Part shown: one piece after another, positions 35,961-47,964 of the stretch
Position numbering within the stretch: the first letter of the stretch is position 1
Layout of the letters: each line of letters starts with the position of its first letter
Assembly (NCBI GenBank): GCA_037953625.1
Contig: CM075656.1
Coordinates: forward strand, 74,791,001-74,855,000
DNA: 64,000 nt
Reading direction: 5' to 3'
DNA from: Crotalaria pallida
Taxonomy: Eukaryota > Streptophyta > Magnoliopsida > Fabales > Fabaceae
The notes under the pieces: generated by a model
Databases searched by the model: none
What the model saw: the letters and a program-made list of their open reading frames with translations, nothing else
Told to the model about the DNA's origin: nothing
Program-made: the position numbers and the translations under genes

Positions 35961-36158
35961 AAAAGTCAATTAAAAGTATAATAAAATATGCATCACCTAA
36001 CAAGTAATTCATCAAACACTCAAAAATCAAAATTAAGAGCTCTAAGTAGAGGAATAAACAAAAGTCAATTAAAAGTATAACAAAATATGCATCGTCTAAT
36101 AAGTAATTCATCAAACACTCAAAAATCAAAATTAAGAGCTTTAAGTAGAGGAATGAGG
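35961..36158. repeat. Two-copy 99-bp tandem duplication
   Basis: AAAAGTCAATTAAAAGTATA starts at 35961 and again at 36060, with few differences. Open frames on either strand reflect the duplication. Confidence 0.88.
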
Positions 36159-36251
36159 GAAAAAATAAAAATAAAAATAAAAGAAAGAATTTGGAGAAGA
36201 GAATTCTTAGAATTAGATAGAACTTTAAAAATTGAATGGGAGAGCCTATTT

Positions 36252-36274
36252 TATATATATATATATATATATAT
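36252..36274. repeat. (TA)n microsatellite
   Basis: Short TA run inside the Helitron. Confidence 0.9.
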
Positions 36275-36894
36275 TGATTTTTTAAATATTTTTGTTGAGG
36301 ATAATGATTTGTTCAACAAATTGAGGATAATGATTTCACATACAGATAATGATTATATAAATTTAAATAATTAATTTAATTTCAAATTGTAATTTTGGTT
36401 AGAGATAATGTTATTTATCTACAAACATATAATGATTAAATAAATTTAAATAATTTATTTAATTTTAAATTGTAATTTTGATTAGAGATAATGATTATTT
36501 ACCTACTAATTCTCTGGCGCGAGGAAAGCTTTACGGGACAAACGTGATGCCTCGAAAATTTCTCCGGCAAACGTGGTGCCTCGAAAAGGGATCCTTTTAT
36601 ATATAGATAGTAGATGTGGGTAAAAGTTTCTTTCTTTCTTTTTTTAAAATTAAAAAACTGAAAAAATTCAACTATTTTTATCTTTGTCCACGTGATAGAT
36701 ATAACATGATTAATCTCTCGCGTCGTCTAATTAAGATTCAATTTCGATATGATATGTCAACAAAATTTGCTCGAAGTTAATTGAAGGGATATATGGCAAA
36801 CTCAAAAAAACTCTAAAAAATCAAACATGAAAAAAAAAAAGAATATATAACAAAATGGCTATAAAATTCAACAATCAGACATGAATTAAGGTTA

Positions 36895-37811
36895 AGCAAT
36901 GGATCATGGTAAAGAAAGATGGTGGAATTTAGAAAAGACATGAATGATGTTATGTTAGCGAAATTATGGAAGTTGCTTGACACCATAAAAGCTATTTTTT
37001 TTGTTGTTGCGTACACAAATAACTGTTTTTTTATTGTTGGTACATACACAAATAACTTATTTGATAGTAACTTATTTGATACGACTATATCATGATGAGG
37101 GAAACAAGAAGGAGAAGGCTATATCTATCAAATATATATTTGAAATTCAAATAATTATTGTTGATGTAACAACTTTATTTATTAAGTATGAAAGAAATTA
37201 TGAAAGAACATAACATGATGATTAATTTGAGATGGTTAGAGTTGAATTAAAATTCTAACAATATCGATTATCCGCATTGTAAACCACTTCATATATTTTT
37301 TGTTGGCTTTTCAGTCTGTGAAGAGTTAGGAATGTTGTGATTTTGTTTCAGGAAGTTTTGTTTGTCTTGTGATTTTGTTTCAGGAAGTTTTGTTTGTCTT
37401 TATCCTTACTTGTTTTGAAGATTTGATTTTAATGCATGTCCTTGATAAAAATCAATCCTTAACTGTTGATTAGCTAACATAACATAATGTCACGTCAGCA
37501 TAGACGTGTGCAAGTATTGTGTGACACCGATACAATGACGTGAATAATTTGGACATAATCTAATACTCCAATTTTTCATGCACAGAATTAAGATTCTTTG
37601 TAAAACTCCATCAGTGTTTGTCATATCATGATGACTATAAGCATGGATGGAAGAGAGAATTCGCAATAGTCAAGGAGTAACAATCATTATAAGCCTTCTA
37701 TATCATTTGTCCCAAGCCAGTAATAGCCCAACACAGTTCTGCTCGCTAAGATGTTGCATTTCGTTTGTGCTATCCTGGTTTACTTTTTGAGGTTTAACTT
37801 ATCCAACCATT
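36895..37811. other. Intergenic DNA with a short tandem duplication
   Basis: A unit containing GTGATTTTGTTTCAGGAAGT is doubled at about 37336-37401. The first bases (GGTTAAGCAATGGATCATG, about 36893-36911) match the start-codon region of the DUF7086 gene, possibly another tiny fragment of it. Confidence 0.5.
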
Positions 37812-38905
37812 TTTGCCATATGATAAAAAGCATTTCCATTTTCTTGACCACATCTCTTCTCTTGAGTTGCTAGTAATATTATTAAAAACTCCATGAACCT
37901 CCCTATAAACAAATATAGGATGTTTTGAATTTATTTAATTTGATGTTTAATGTTATCTGAGAATCAATAATTAACCTTTTAAACTTGTGAATGTCAAAGT
38001 TAGCCGATTATATTACAATGAAAGAATAAAGTACTAGGCAATGGATTAATGTACTGGTAGAAAATAAAATGTCATATAATATGATGGGTGGTTGTGCCTA
38101 GTTGGATGCATTCGTACGTTTCTGTAATTGGTTGGAAAATTTATGTTACAATGTAGCACAGGTGATTTGGTGGTGGATGTGTTTGCTGGGTGTTGCTATA
38201 TTCTTTTTCCTTTAATTTTTTTTTTTTTTTTTTGGTTTTTTCTCTCAAGGTTTTTAAGGAGGTAAGATTCCTAATTAAGCCGAGTAGATAGACTTGGTGT
38301 CACTATATTGCTATTGTATGGTAGATGGATTAAGGGGTCATCATAATGTAATGATTATGGTTGTAACTTTCCTTCACAATCTCGTGAAAAAGACTCATGT
38401 GTAAATTTTGGTTGTTTTGGTTATATTTTGAGGTCATGATTGTGTATCCTTTTGCAAACCCTTCATACTAGGTTAGGCATTTGTGTACTATGATACTTAA
38501 TAGACATTTGGTGGTTTACTAAAAATTTTTGCTGTTCAAAAAATATTATAATGATAGAACATAGGGATGTGTTTAATTAATAATGGGGTTTGATTTGTCA
38601 AAGATATGAAATTAAAGTTATTTTGTTCTTAATTATGAAATTATATTATCTAAAATATTTGAAGATAATGGTTTCTCAACGTGTATTGTGAGTGAAATGA
38701 ACACATAGATACCTCAAATAAGACTTATACATAGGATCGGAGGGAGTACCTTTCAAATAAATACTTTGTCCATCTAATAAGGATGGTAAAAAATTATTCA
38801 ATTCTTTTTTTCAAACTAAAGTTAAAATAATTAATGAAAAATTTAGAAATTGCAAATTTTGAATGTGATTGGTTAATTAATGCAAAATGCATTAAATTAG
38901 TTGTT
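37812..38905. repeat. Direct duplication, copy 1
   Basis: From GCCATATGATAAAAAGCAT to GCATTAAATTAGTTGTTAGA, closely matching 39516-40617 in the same orientation with substitutions and small indels. It includes a Stowaway-like end GGATCGGAGGGAGTAC near 38732. No gene recognised. Confidence 0.85.
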
Positions 38906-39128
38906 AGATAATTGTTATTTTGGTATTGTAATTTAAACTCTTGCATGGCATACTGTTGGGTTGGTAATTAGGCACAAGAATTGGAGTATATGGCTGAGGT
39001 GGTTCCCAAAAGTGGGTTTTTGGGAGTGGTGGTGTATACTGATTTGGTTGCAGTTGAGGTTGCAACAGTGACAGTGAAAAGTCTAGGTTATTAAGCAATG
39101 GATCATGATTTTCTCCACCGATATTCAT
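38904..39128 (-). pseudogene. Truncated copy of the DUF7086 gene
   Basis: The first 60 or so codons match the intact gene at 32878-33642 (NHDPLLNNLDFSLSLLQPQL, then WEPPQPYTPILVPNYQ). After that a small indel shifts the frame, and homology ends near 38927, so the whole conserved Cys domain is missing. The upstream flank to 39345 is also copied. Read without the domain it should not work as a DUF7086 protein. Confidence 0.85.
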
Positions 39129-39345
39129 GATTGATTGAGTTCAGTTGAGATTATAAGGAGGAAAGGAAAGAGAATGATGAAGCTGGATTGACACAAGGTT
39201 AAAGCAGGGAGAACTAAATGGAGGGAGACATGAGACTAAGTGGCTTTAGTAACTGCTTTTGATTAGTTGTGGAGAGGAAAACAAGGAATAGTGGATATCA
39301 AACTTATTCAAACTACTGAAGTTAAATTCAAACTCAAACCAGTCT

Positions 39346-39515
39346 TAAGGCGAGACGCTTGGCATGTGGTGGCTGAGATGCGTGATGTCGGTGATGTCGG
39401 TGGAGCGTGCTGATTTTCCAGGTCGGCAGGGCCTTATAAGTGTCCCTAAACGGTCGACGTTAAGAGCACGTCGGCTCGTAGGTCCTGTCCACTACATGTT
39501 CATCCAACAATTATG
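39346..39515. other. Unique linker between the pseudogene flank and copy 2
   Basis: GC-richer than the neighbourhood, with GATGTCGGTGATGTCGGTGG, a short internal repeat. No gene recognised. Confidence 0.4.
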
Positions 39516-40617
39516 GAGGGTGCCATATGATAAAAAGCATCTTCATTTTCTTGACCAACTCTCATCTTTGATTTGCTAATAATATTATTAAAAACTCCAT
39601 GAACCTACGTATAAACAAATATAGGATGTTTTGAATTTATTTAATTTGATGTTTAATGTTATCTGACAATCATTGATTAACCTTTTAAACTTGTGAATGT
39701 CAAAGTTAGCCAATTATTATAATGAAAGAATAAAGTAATGGGCAATGGATTAATGTACTGGTAGAAAATAAAGTGTCATGTAATGATTGATGGTTGTGCC
39801 TAGTTGGATGCATTCGTACGTTTATGTAATTGGTTGGAAAATTTGTGTTATAATGTAGTACAGGTATGGTTTGGTGGTGGATGTGCTTGTTGGGTGTTGC
39901 TATATTCTTTTTCCCTTGAATTTTTTTCTTTGGGTTTTTTCTTTCTAAGGTTTTTAAAGAGGTAGGATTCCTAGTTAAGCCCGTAGATAGACATGGTGTC
40001 ACTATATTGCTATTGTATGGTAGATGGATTAAGGGGTCATCTTAATGTAATGATTATGGTTGTAACTTTCCTTCACAATTTCGTGAAGAAGACTATGTGT
40101 AAATTTTGGTTATTTTGGTTATATTTTGAACACATAATTGTGTATCATTTTGAAATCCTTCATACTAGGTGAGACATTTGTGTACTATGATACTTAATAG
40201 ACTTTTGGTGGTTTACTATAAATTTTTTCCGTTCAAAAATATATTATAATAATATAGAATATAGAGATGTGTTTAATTAGTAATGGGGTTTGATTTGTCA
40301 AAGATATGAAATTAAAGTTATTTTGTTCTTAACTATGAAATTATATCATATAAAATATTTGAAGATAATGGTTTCTCCACGTGTATTGTGAGGGAAATGA
40401 ACACATAGATCCCTCAAATGAGACTTATATATAGGATCAGAAGGAGTATCTTTCAAATAAATATTTTGTCCATCTCATGAGGATGGTAAAAAATTATTCA
40501 ATTTTTTTTTCAAACTAAAGTTAAAATAATTAATGAAAACTTTAGAAATTGCAAATTTTGAATGTGATTGGTTAATTAATGCAAAATGCATTAAATTAGT
40601 TGTTTGATAATTGATTG
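39516..40617. repeat. Direct duplication, copy 2
   Basis: Partner of 37812-38905. The two copies diverge at their right ends: copy 1 runs into the DUF7086 fragment, copy 2 into unrelated AT-rich DNA. Confidence 0.85.
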
Positions 40618-41094
40618 ATGTGTTTGATAAATCATTAAATACATGTCTCCTTAATTTTTTTAATTTTACAATTTTTTTATCATCTTTATATTACGTTTTT
40701 CTTAGATGAGTGATACTTTCATGTTCCTTTAAGTTTTGAAACTTAATCCCCATGCCCTTGTATTCTTGAATTGTTTGACAATCAGATAGTAAGACATCAC
40801 AAGAATCCTAACTTATAATATACCAGGGGTATAAGTGATTCGGTTTCAAATCACTAGACCGCTCAGATCGAACTAGATTGGACCAAAAAATATAGTTCGA
40901 TCTGATCTCATTGTCTGGCCGATCTTAAAATTTCCAGACCATTACTTTATGATCCAATTCACGATTTCATTATTTTTAAGACCGTTAAGACCAGACTGAA
41001 CCGATTACTTAAAAATTAAAAATTATGGTCTAACCAGTCTCGTTGTCACTATATGTATAAGTTTTATCTGTTTTATTTAAATGAGTAGATATAC

Positions 41095-41438
41095 TAGAGC
41101 GGTCAAAATAAGCCGGGCCGACCCGAAATAACACGAAAAATCATAGGGCTCGGATTTCTTAATATAGCATATTTATTCAATTCGGTCTTTTTAGCGCTAC
41201 ACGAAAAATTCACATTTTCTTAACTTTACATTTGCATGTGTTCATTATAAAAGGAAAAAAAAATTATTGTTGGTTAAAAAAAAACATGTGTAAAAATTGA
41301 AAGAAGTTTATTCATTAATTTTTTTTGAAAAAAAATATATAAATTGTTAGTGACATCAGTCCTAACACTTAAGTCCCTATGAATATATAGTACGGAATGG
41401 AAAAAAAATACAACAACTAATAAATAAGGCAACACTGG

Positions 41439-41488
<50 letters not shown>

Positions 41489-42014
41489 CACTTGAAAATA
41501 TTAAACCAATCAATCTTCAAAGAAAAAAATAAAATTTGAACCAAAACATGTTGTCTGAATATGGTTGTATAAGGGAATCTAATTTTCTTGTACTCATGTG
41601 CTGATATTTTTGTAAACTATCAATTTTCAGTGTTAAAAAAATAAACAGGAACCGTAGAAATTAAAAAAAAAAGAAATAAAGAAGTTTGGACTGTTGAAAT
41701 TTGAAAATAAACAAATAAATAGGAATGGTAGAAATTTTCGGTATGTTAAACTATGTATGTGAAGTGGTTGAACTTTTGAAAATTTTCGGTATGTTAAACT
41801 ATATATGTGAAGTGGTTGAATTGTACAAATTATATATATAAAAAAAGAGGATGCGAGCTGGCCCGAAAAGGGTCCGAAGCTCGCTTAGGGCGGGTTTGGA
41901 TTTCATACTAGGGTACTCAATTTACAACTGAGTTTTTTGGCCCAAGTCCGATTTGGCCCGAACCTAAAGCGGGCGGGCCTGAACCTGGCGCCATAACCTA
42001 TTTTGACAGCTCTA
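41095..42014. mobile_element. Non-autonomous hAT-like element nested in 40828-42274
   Basis: Ends TAGAGCGGTCAAAATAAGCC and complement of TAGAGCTGTCAAAATAGG, with subterminal GGGCCGACCCGA and GCGGGCGGGCC. The 8-bp flanks AGATATAC (41087-41094) and AGATAAAC (42015-42022) match at seven of eight positions. No transposase. Confidence 0.75.
41441..41488. repeat. (AT)n microsatellite
   Basis: Long AT run with one G interruption, inside the nested hAT-like element. Confidence 0.95.
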
Positions 42015-42349
42015 AGATAAACTATGATGATGAGTTGTATGCTGCCTGCTGCATGACACTGAGTTACTTTACCTAATAGGGCAATACGTTACCAGCTCAG
42101 CCTATAAAAGGACATGATTCAACTTCTTTATATCTCATCCTTATTTAATAATTATGTGTTAAATAGACCAGATTGGACCGGATTGGACCATTTAATAATT
42201 ATGGTCCGATCTAGTTCGATCCAGATATTTTTTATGTATAAATATTGGATCGAACCGGACCGTTACACTCCTATACTAGTACTGTATAGTATTATTTTTC
42301 ATTACTCCCTAGTTATTCTATTTTTTTATAGGCTAAGTATTTTTTTTTT

Positions 42350-42482
42350 TTGGTTTTTTTATACGGGATAGAGGACGGGAAATTAAATCCACCAAATGGT
42401 GGCGCCTAGTATCGAACCTAGGACTTTCAACTCTCAAGCCTTAAGACGAAACTTGACCATGTGCGCTACGTCTTGTGAATGA
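42350..42482 (-). mobile_element. tRNA-derived SINE-like sequence
   Basis: On the minus strand GTAGCGCACATGGTCAAG fits a pol III A box and CTAGGTTCGATACTAGG a B box about 50 bases later, then GCGCCACCATTTGGTGGATT and a T/A-rich end. This order is typical of plant SINEs. Exact ends and target duplication are not resolved. Confidence 0.55.
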
Positions 42483-42647
42483 GACGAAACTTAATTCTTG
42501 TGTCTGTTTTTATGCCCAGATTGATCAAGACTCAAGCTCGCAGTCCCAACATGCATCTGTTGAAGGGATTGGATGAAGTAGAGATGACAATTTTAGCTAT
42601 TCGGGTTCGGGCCAAATAATTTGGGTTTAAAATTTGTTGTTTAGATC

Positions 42648-43250
42648 TGTTAAGTCAAAAGCAGCAGACAACAACTTTCGGTGGCATAAATTCAACAATC
42701 AACAATTCAATTCAAAATTGAGTTGTGCTGCCAACCAAAGCAATATGTTGCACCATCCATTTCTTGCATGTAATAGTTCCATTTTTATTGCCTATACAAG
42801 GAGATCTTGGCATGGCACATATTATCATCAACGCACAAGCCTATGCAACACATACACAGCTTTAACACACACAACCCCACATATACAACCCGGTACAATA
42901 TAGCTTGTATATTTTAGCTCCATAAAATACAAGTATTATATCTTATATTTTCAATTTTATATATTTGAGAATATTAAGATTTTTAGGCTCAGTTAGTACC
43001 ATTAGAGAGAGTATTTTGTGAGAGAAATTTTTTCTTCTTTTATCCTCATAATTATAAGAGGATTTGTTGTACTCTCCTTTTTCATAGTGGAAGTTGCTCT
43101 CATCGCCGTGGTTTTTTTACTCTCTAAATTGTAGAGGTTTTTTCCACGTTAAATCTTGTGTGTCCATCTTGCCTATTTTATTTTAACTTCTCTTTAAATT
43201 ACCAATTAATTCGATCCTTTCGCTTCCGCATTAGATCTGATACCCTAATA
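42648..43250 (+). repeat. Copia 5' LTR
   Basis: 603 bp, starting TGTTAAGTCAAAAGCAGCAG. It ends in ATA where the 3' LTR keeps ACA, so the terminal CA is mutated. A likely TATA box (CCTATACAAGG) lies near 42790. Confidence 0.9.
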
Positions 43251-43251
43251 G

Positions 43252-43263
43252 TGATATCAGAGC
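43252..43263 (+). other. Copia primer-binding site
   Basis: TGATATCAGAGC, one base from the 5' LTR, is the initiator-Met tRNA primer site with one change (TGGTATCAGAGC is usual). Confidence 0.85.
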
Positions 43264-43287
43264 TATAATTAAATTGGGAATTACAAG

Positions 43288-46200
43288 ATGTCTACAGTTA
43301 CTAAATTTGACATCTAGAATTTTGATGACAAGATTAGCTTTTCTATCTGGAAAGTCCAGATGAAGACCGTTTTTACCCAGAACGGATTAAAAAAAGCTTT
43401 AGATGGGAAGTCGAAGAAGCCGACTACCATGACAAATGAGCAATGGGACAAGTTGGACGAAAATGCGCTTTCAACAATCCAACTTTGCTTGTCCAAGGAG
43501 GTTCTTCGTGAAGTAGCCAATGAAGTCACTGTTGCGGCATTATGGTTAAAGCTAGAATCTTTGTATATGACTAAAGCCTCGCAAACAAGCTTCGTCTCAA
43601 AGAGCGGTTATACACAATTCGTATGGCCGAAGGTACGCCTATTCAATCTCATCTTTATGAGTTTAATTTTATTATTATGGATCTGCAAAATATTGATATT
43701 AAAAGTGAAGATGAAGATAAAGTTGTTCTGTTGGTTGTCTCTCTACCTTCTACCTATAAACACTTTAAAGAAATTATGTTGTATGGTAACAACGACACCT
43801 TATCCTTTGAAGATTTTAAATCTAATTTATTGTCCGAAGAAAAATTTGATCTTGAAGTTCATTCTATGGACAAGGGTGAGGGATTAAGTGTTAGAGGTAG
43901 AACTCTAGAAAAAGGGAGTACTAGTCATAAAAAATTCAGATCCAAATCCAAGGGACGTGAATCTAACAAATTTTGCCGTTATTGTAGGAAACCGGGGCAC
44001 GAAATTTCTAATTGCTATTCCTTGAAGAAAAAACAAGAAAAGCAAGAAAACGATAAATCTCATCAACAACCTGAAGCTGTTAATGTTGAAGGTGACTCTG
44101 ACAGTGATATCCTATTATCTATTGTCTCTTCTAATAAGAGGAGTAAAATAGAATGGATTCTTGATTCTGGATGTACTTTTCATATGTGTTCTCATAAGGA
44201 CTTATTTACCACTTTTGAACTCGTTGATAGTGGTGTTGTTTTGATGGGCAATGATGCCCAATGCAAAGTTTCAGGAATATGTACTATTCAGATCAAAACT
44301 CATGATGGTGTTGTCAGAACTTTGGCTAATGTCCCCTATGTTCCTGACTTGAAGTGGAATTTAATTTCTCTCGGCACCCTCGAGTCTCTTGGGTGCAAGT
44401 ATTCAACTGAAGGTGGAGTTCTAAAGGTATCCAAAGGTTCTCTCATTTTATTAAAAGATAACCAACTTGGTAGTTTATATGTCTTGCAAGGCTCTGTTGT
44501 GATAGGAACAACAGCTGTATCATCTTCTATGCCTGATAATGATGTCACCGAATTGTGGCACATGCGCCTTGGCCACATGAGTGAAAAAGGCATGTATCTT
44601 CTGAGCAAACAAGGTCTTCTTGGCAAACATGGCATCGGTAAGTTGGAGTCTTGCAAGCACTGCATTTTTGGGAAAAATAAAATAGTTTCTCCACTTCAAC
44701 TCACCGCACCAAAGGTATCTTGATTATATTCATTCTGACCTTTGGGGGCCTTCTAAAGTTCCTTCCCATAGAGGTAGCCGTTATATGATGACTATCATAG
44801 ATGAATTTTCTCGTAAAGTTTGGATTTATTTCCTGAAGCACAAAAATGACACATTCACCACTTTTAAGAAGTGGAAAACTCTTGTTGAAACTCAAACAGG
44901 GAAGAAAGTCAAAAAGCTCAGAACGGATATTGGATTAGTTTTGTAATGGTGACTTTAATGAGTTCTGCGCAAATCATGGTATTGCTAGACATAAAACCAT
45001 TCCAGGTACACCCCAGCAGAATGGTATTACAGAACGAATAAACAGAACTTTACTTGAGAGAGCTCGTTGTATGCTCTCAAATGCTGGGTTATGGCATCGA
45101 CGTGATTTTTGGGCCGAAGCAGCATCTACTGCATGTTACTTGGTGAACCGTTCTCCACACTCGACACTAAACGTCAAAGTTCCATAAGAAATTTGGTCAG
45201 GTAATCTTGTTGATTATTCTAATTTAAGAATTTTCGGATGTCCTGCATTTGCACATGTTAATGATGGTAAATTAGATCCAAGAGCTGTTGAGTGCATATT
45301 TCTTGGTTATGCATCTGAATCTAAGGGTTATCGTTTATGGTGCCCTAAGTCACGAAAATTAATTCTTAGCAGAGATGTGACTTTTAATGAGAATGCATTA
45401 TTATCATCTGGAAAACAATCTTTAGTGTCTCCTTCCACTAGTACAGGTAATATGCAGGGTACTAGCGAGAAGGTTGAGTTTGAAATGAAGTCTGTCACTC
45501 TTGATGTCGATGTTCCATCTTCCTCAACTCATGAGTCTAGCATTGATGATCATGATGGTGACCATGATCCTGATGAGAATATCACTTCTCCTATTCAGCC
45601 GCAGCAAGATGATTATTCTATTGCCCGAGACAGAACAAGAATACAAATCATAAAGCTAGCCAAATACAGAGATGACGATAATCTAATTGCGTATGCATTA
45701 TCTATTGCACAAGAGGTAAATGATGGTGTTGAGCCTACCAGCTATTCTGAAGTTGTTTCTTGTGCTGATTCTTCAAAGTGGCTACTGGCTATGAATGAAG
45801 AAATTGAGAGTCTCCATAAGAATGGTACTTGGGCTTTGACTAAGCTTCCTAAAGGCAAAAGACCATTGAAATGAAAATGGCTCTATAAGAAGAAAGATGG
45901 TATTCCCGAGGTAAAAGATCCTAGATGTAAAGCACGGTTAGTAGTTAAAGGCTTTAGTCAAAAGGAAGGTATTGACTATAATGATATTTTCTCTCTTGTT
46001 GTTCGTCATACTTCCATTCGTGTTTTGCTTGCTTTTGTTGCTTTGTTTGATTTGGAATTAGAGCAACTTGATGTCAAGACAACTTTTCTACATGGAGAGA
46101 TGAAGGAAGAAATTTACATGGAACAACCTAAGGGATTTATTGTTCCTGGTAAGGAGCAACTTGTTTGTCAATTGAAGAAATCTTTATATGGCATTAAGCA

Positions 46201-47302
46201 AGCTCCCCGTCAGTGGTACAAGAGGTTTGACTCATTTATGATTGGGCAAGGTTATTCTAGGAGTCAATATGAGAATTGTATTTGTTTTCAAAATTTTCCA
46301 GATGGTTCTTTCATGTACTTGTTACTTTATGTTGATGATATGTTGATTGCATCACGTGAAAAGTCTTTGATCGGGAAATTGAAAACTCAACTCAACAATG
46401 AGTTTGATATGAAAGAATTAGGTGCAGCTAAGAAAATTCTTGGCATGGAGATTGGCAGGGATCGTCAAGCTGGTAAACTCTTTTTATCTCAACAAAAATA
46501 TATTGAGAGAGTGCTTGACAGGTTTAATATGAGTGATTGCAAACTTGTTTCTACTCCGCTTGTTGCACATTTCAAATTATCTTCAGACCTTTGCCCACAG
46601 ACAGACGAAGAGATGAAGTGTATGTCACACGTTCCTTATGCTAGTGCAGTTGGCAGTCTTATGTATGCTATGGTGTGTACTAGGCCTGATTTAGCATATG
46701 TCGTTAGCATTGTCAGTCGGTATATGCATAATCCTGGAAAGGATCATTGGAGTGCTGTAAAATGGATTTTTCGGTATCTCAAAGGTAGCTCAAATATTGG
46801 CTTGGTATTTGACAGAAGGAAAGCTGCAACCAATGATGTTATTGGTTATGTTGATTCAGATTATGGTGGCGATCTTGACAGAAGAAGTTCTCTTTCTGGT
46901 TACATCTTTACTCTCTACAACAGTGTTATTAGTTGGAAAGCTACGCTTCAGTCCATTGCTGCTTTATCTACAACCGAAGCAGAATATATTTCAGCAACAG
47001 AGGGAGTGAAGGAAGCTATTTGGCTTCGAGGTTTGGTAAATGAACTTGGCCTAACACAATATGTTCTTATTGTGTTCTGTAATAGCCAGAGTGTTATTCA
47101 TTTGACCAAGAATAGTCGGTATCACGACAAAACCAAACACATTGATGTAAAGCGTCACTTTATCAGAGATATTGTCACTGTTGATGAAATTGTGGTTGAA
47201 AAGATCCATACATCAGAGAATCCAACAGATATTCTTACTAAGCCACTTCTGAATACCAAGTTCCAACATTGTTTGGACTTGGTTGGTCTCTACATCACTT
47301 GA
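43288..47302 (+). pseudogene. Copia Gag-Pol polyprotein, interrupted
   Basis: Starts MSTVTKFDI at 43288, then TAG at 43315-43317. Gag follows (LYMTKASQ...), with a frameshift near 43575; zinc knuckle CRYCRKPGHEISNC about 43975-44016; protease WILDSGCTFHM about 44155; GAG-pre-integrase LWHMRLGHMSEKGM about 44553. A frameshift near 44715 precedes the integrase (DYIHSDLWGPSKV), another lies near 44935, and an in-frame TAA at about 45186 cuts the RNRSPHSTLN side. RT is split by TGA near 45872; its active site YVDD is at 46328-46339. RNase H ends with ENPTDILTKPLL and the stop at 47302. The integrase-to-RT connector is intact at 45377-45874. It cannot make a full polyprotein. Confidence 0.9.
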
Positions 47303-47362
47303 TTTCCCTTTAGGGCTTTACAAGCGATGAGCAATTTGTCGAATTTCAGCCAATGTGAAGAT

Positions 47363-47959
47363 TGTTAAGTCAAAAGCAGCAAGCAACAACTTTCGGTGGC
47401 ACAAATTCAACAATCAACAATTCAATTCAAAATTGAGTTGTGTTGCCAACCAAAGCAATAGTCTGCACCGTCCATATCTAGCATGTAATAGTTTCATTTT
47501 TATTGCCTATATAAGGAGATCTTGGCATGGCACATATCAACACACAAGCCTCTGCAACACATACGGAGCTTTAACACACACAATCCCACATATACAACCC
47601 GATACAATATAGCTTGTATATTTTGTCTCCATAAAATACAAGTATTATATCTTATATTCTCAATTTTATATATTTGAGAATATTAAGATTTTTAGGCTCA
47701 GTTAGTACCATTAGAGAGAGTATTTTGTAAGAGAAATTTTTTCTTCTTTTATCCTGATAATTATAAGAGGATTTGTTGTACTCTCATTTTTCATAGTGGA
47801 AGTTGCTCTCATCGTCGTGGTTTTTTTACTCTCTAAATTGTAGAGATTTTTTCCACGTTAAATCTTGTGTGTCCATCTTACCTATTTTATTTTAACTTCT
47901 CTTTAAATTCTCAATTAATTCGATCCTTTCGCTTCCGCATTAGCGTTGATACCCTGACA
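47363..47959 (+). repeat. Copia 3' LTR
   Basis: 597 bp, starting TGTTAAGTC and ending CCCTGACA. Scattered differences and a few-base gap separate it from the 5' LTR, so this insertion looks older than the Ogre one by eye. Confidence 0.9.
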
Positions 47960-47964
47960 AGATC

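Larger units (their letters stand above)
34218..36614 (-). mobile_element. Non-autonomous Helitron, both ends present
   Basis: On the minus strand the 5' end reads A/TCTACTATCTATATATAAAA and the 3' end has the hairpin CCCGTGCATTGCACGGG, a 7-base spacer, then CTAG/T. Insertion is between A and T without duplication. Length is 2397 bp. No Rep/helicase gene and no clear captured exon. The interior is very AT-rich, with a 99-bp direct duplication and AT microsatellites. Confidence 0.82.
34144..36894. mobile_element. Old MULE related to 25669-26181, split by a Helitron
   Basis: The left part (34144-34217) has GTTTAATTATA and AATGTCTGACTCCTTGAACT; the right part (36615-36894) has GTCCACGTGATAG, CTCGCGTCGTCTAATTAAGA and ends near CATGAATTAAGG. 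These match, in order, parts of the intact MULE at 25669-26181. The ends are too diverged to show a target duplication. Confidence 0.6.
40828..42274. mobile_element. hAT-like element, older, with a nested second element
   Basis: Left end AGGGGTATAAGTGATTCGGT and right end AACCGGACCGTTACACTCCT are inverted relatives of the clear hAT at 19039-20090. No convincing 8-bp duplication remains. A second hAT-like element lies inside at 41095-42014. Confidence 0.6.
42648..47959 (+). mobile_element. Ty1/copia LTR retrotransposon, complete in structure, coding region decayed
   Basis: LTRs at 42648-43250 and 47363-47959 and a perfect 5-bp target duplication AGATC (42643-42647, 47960-47964). Gag, protease, integrase, RT and RNase H occur in the copia order on the plus strand. 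At least six lesions break the polyprotein. The protein resembles the Tork lineage (Tnt1-like). Confidence 0.93.

Noticed and set aside
44336..44895. Minus-strand frames in the copia element
   Set aside because: Shadows of gag-pol.
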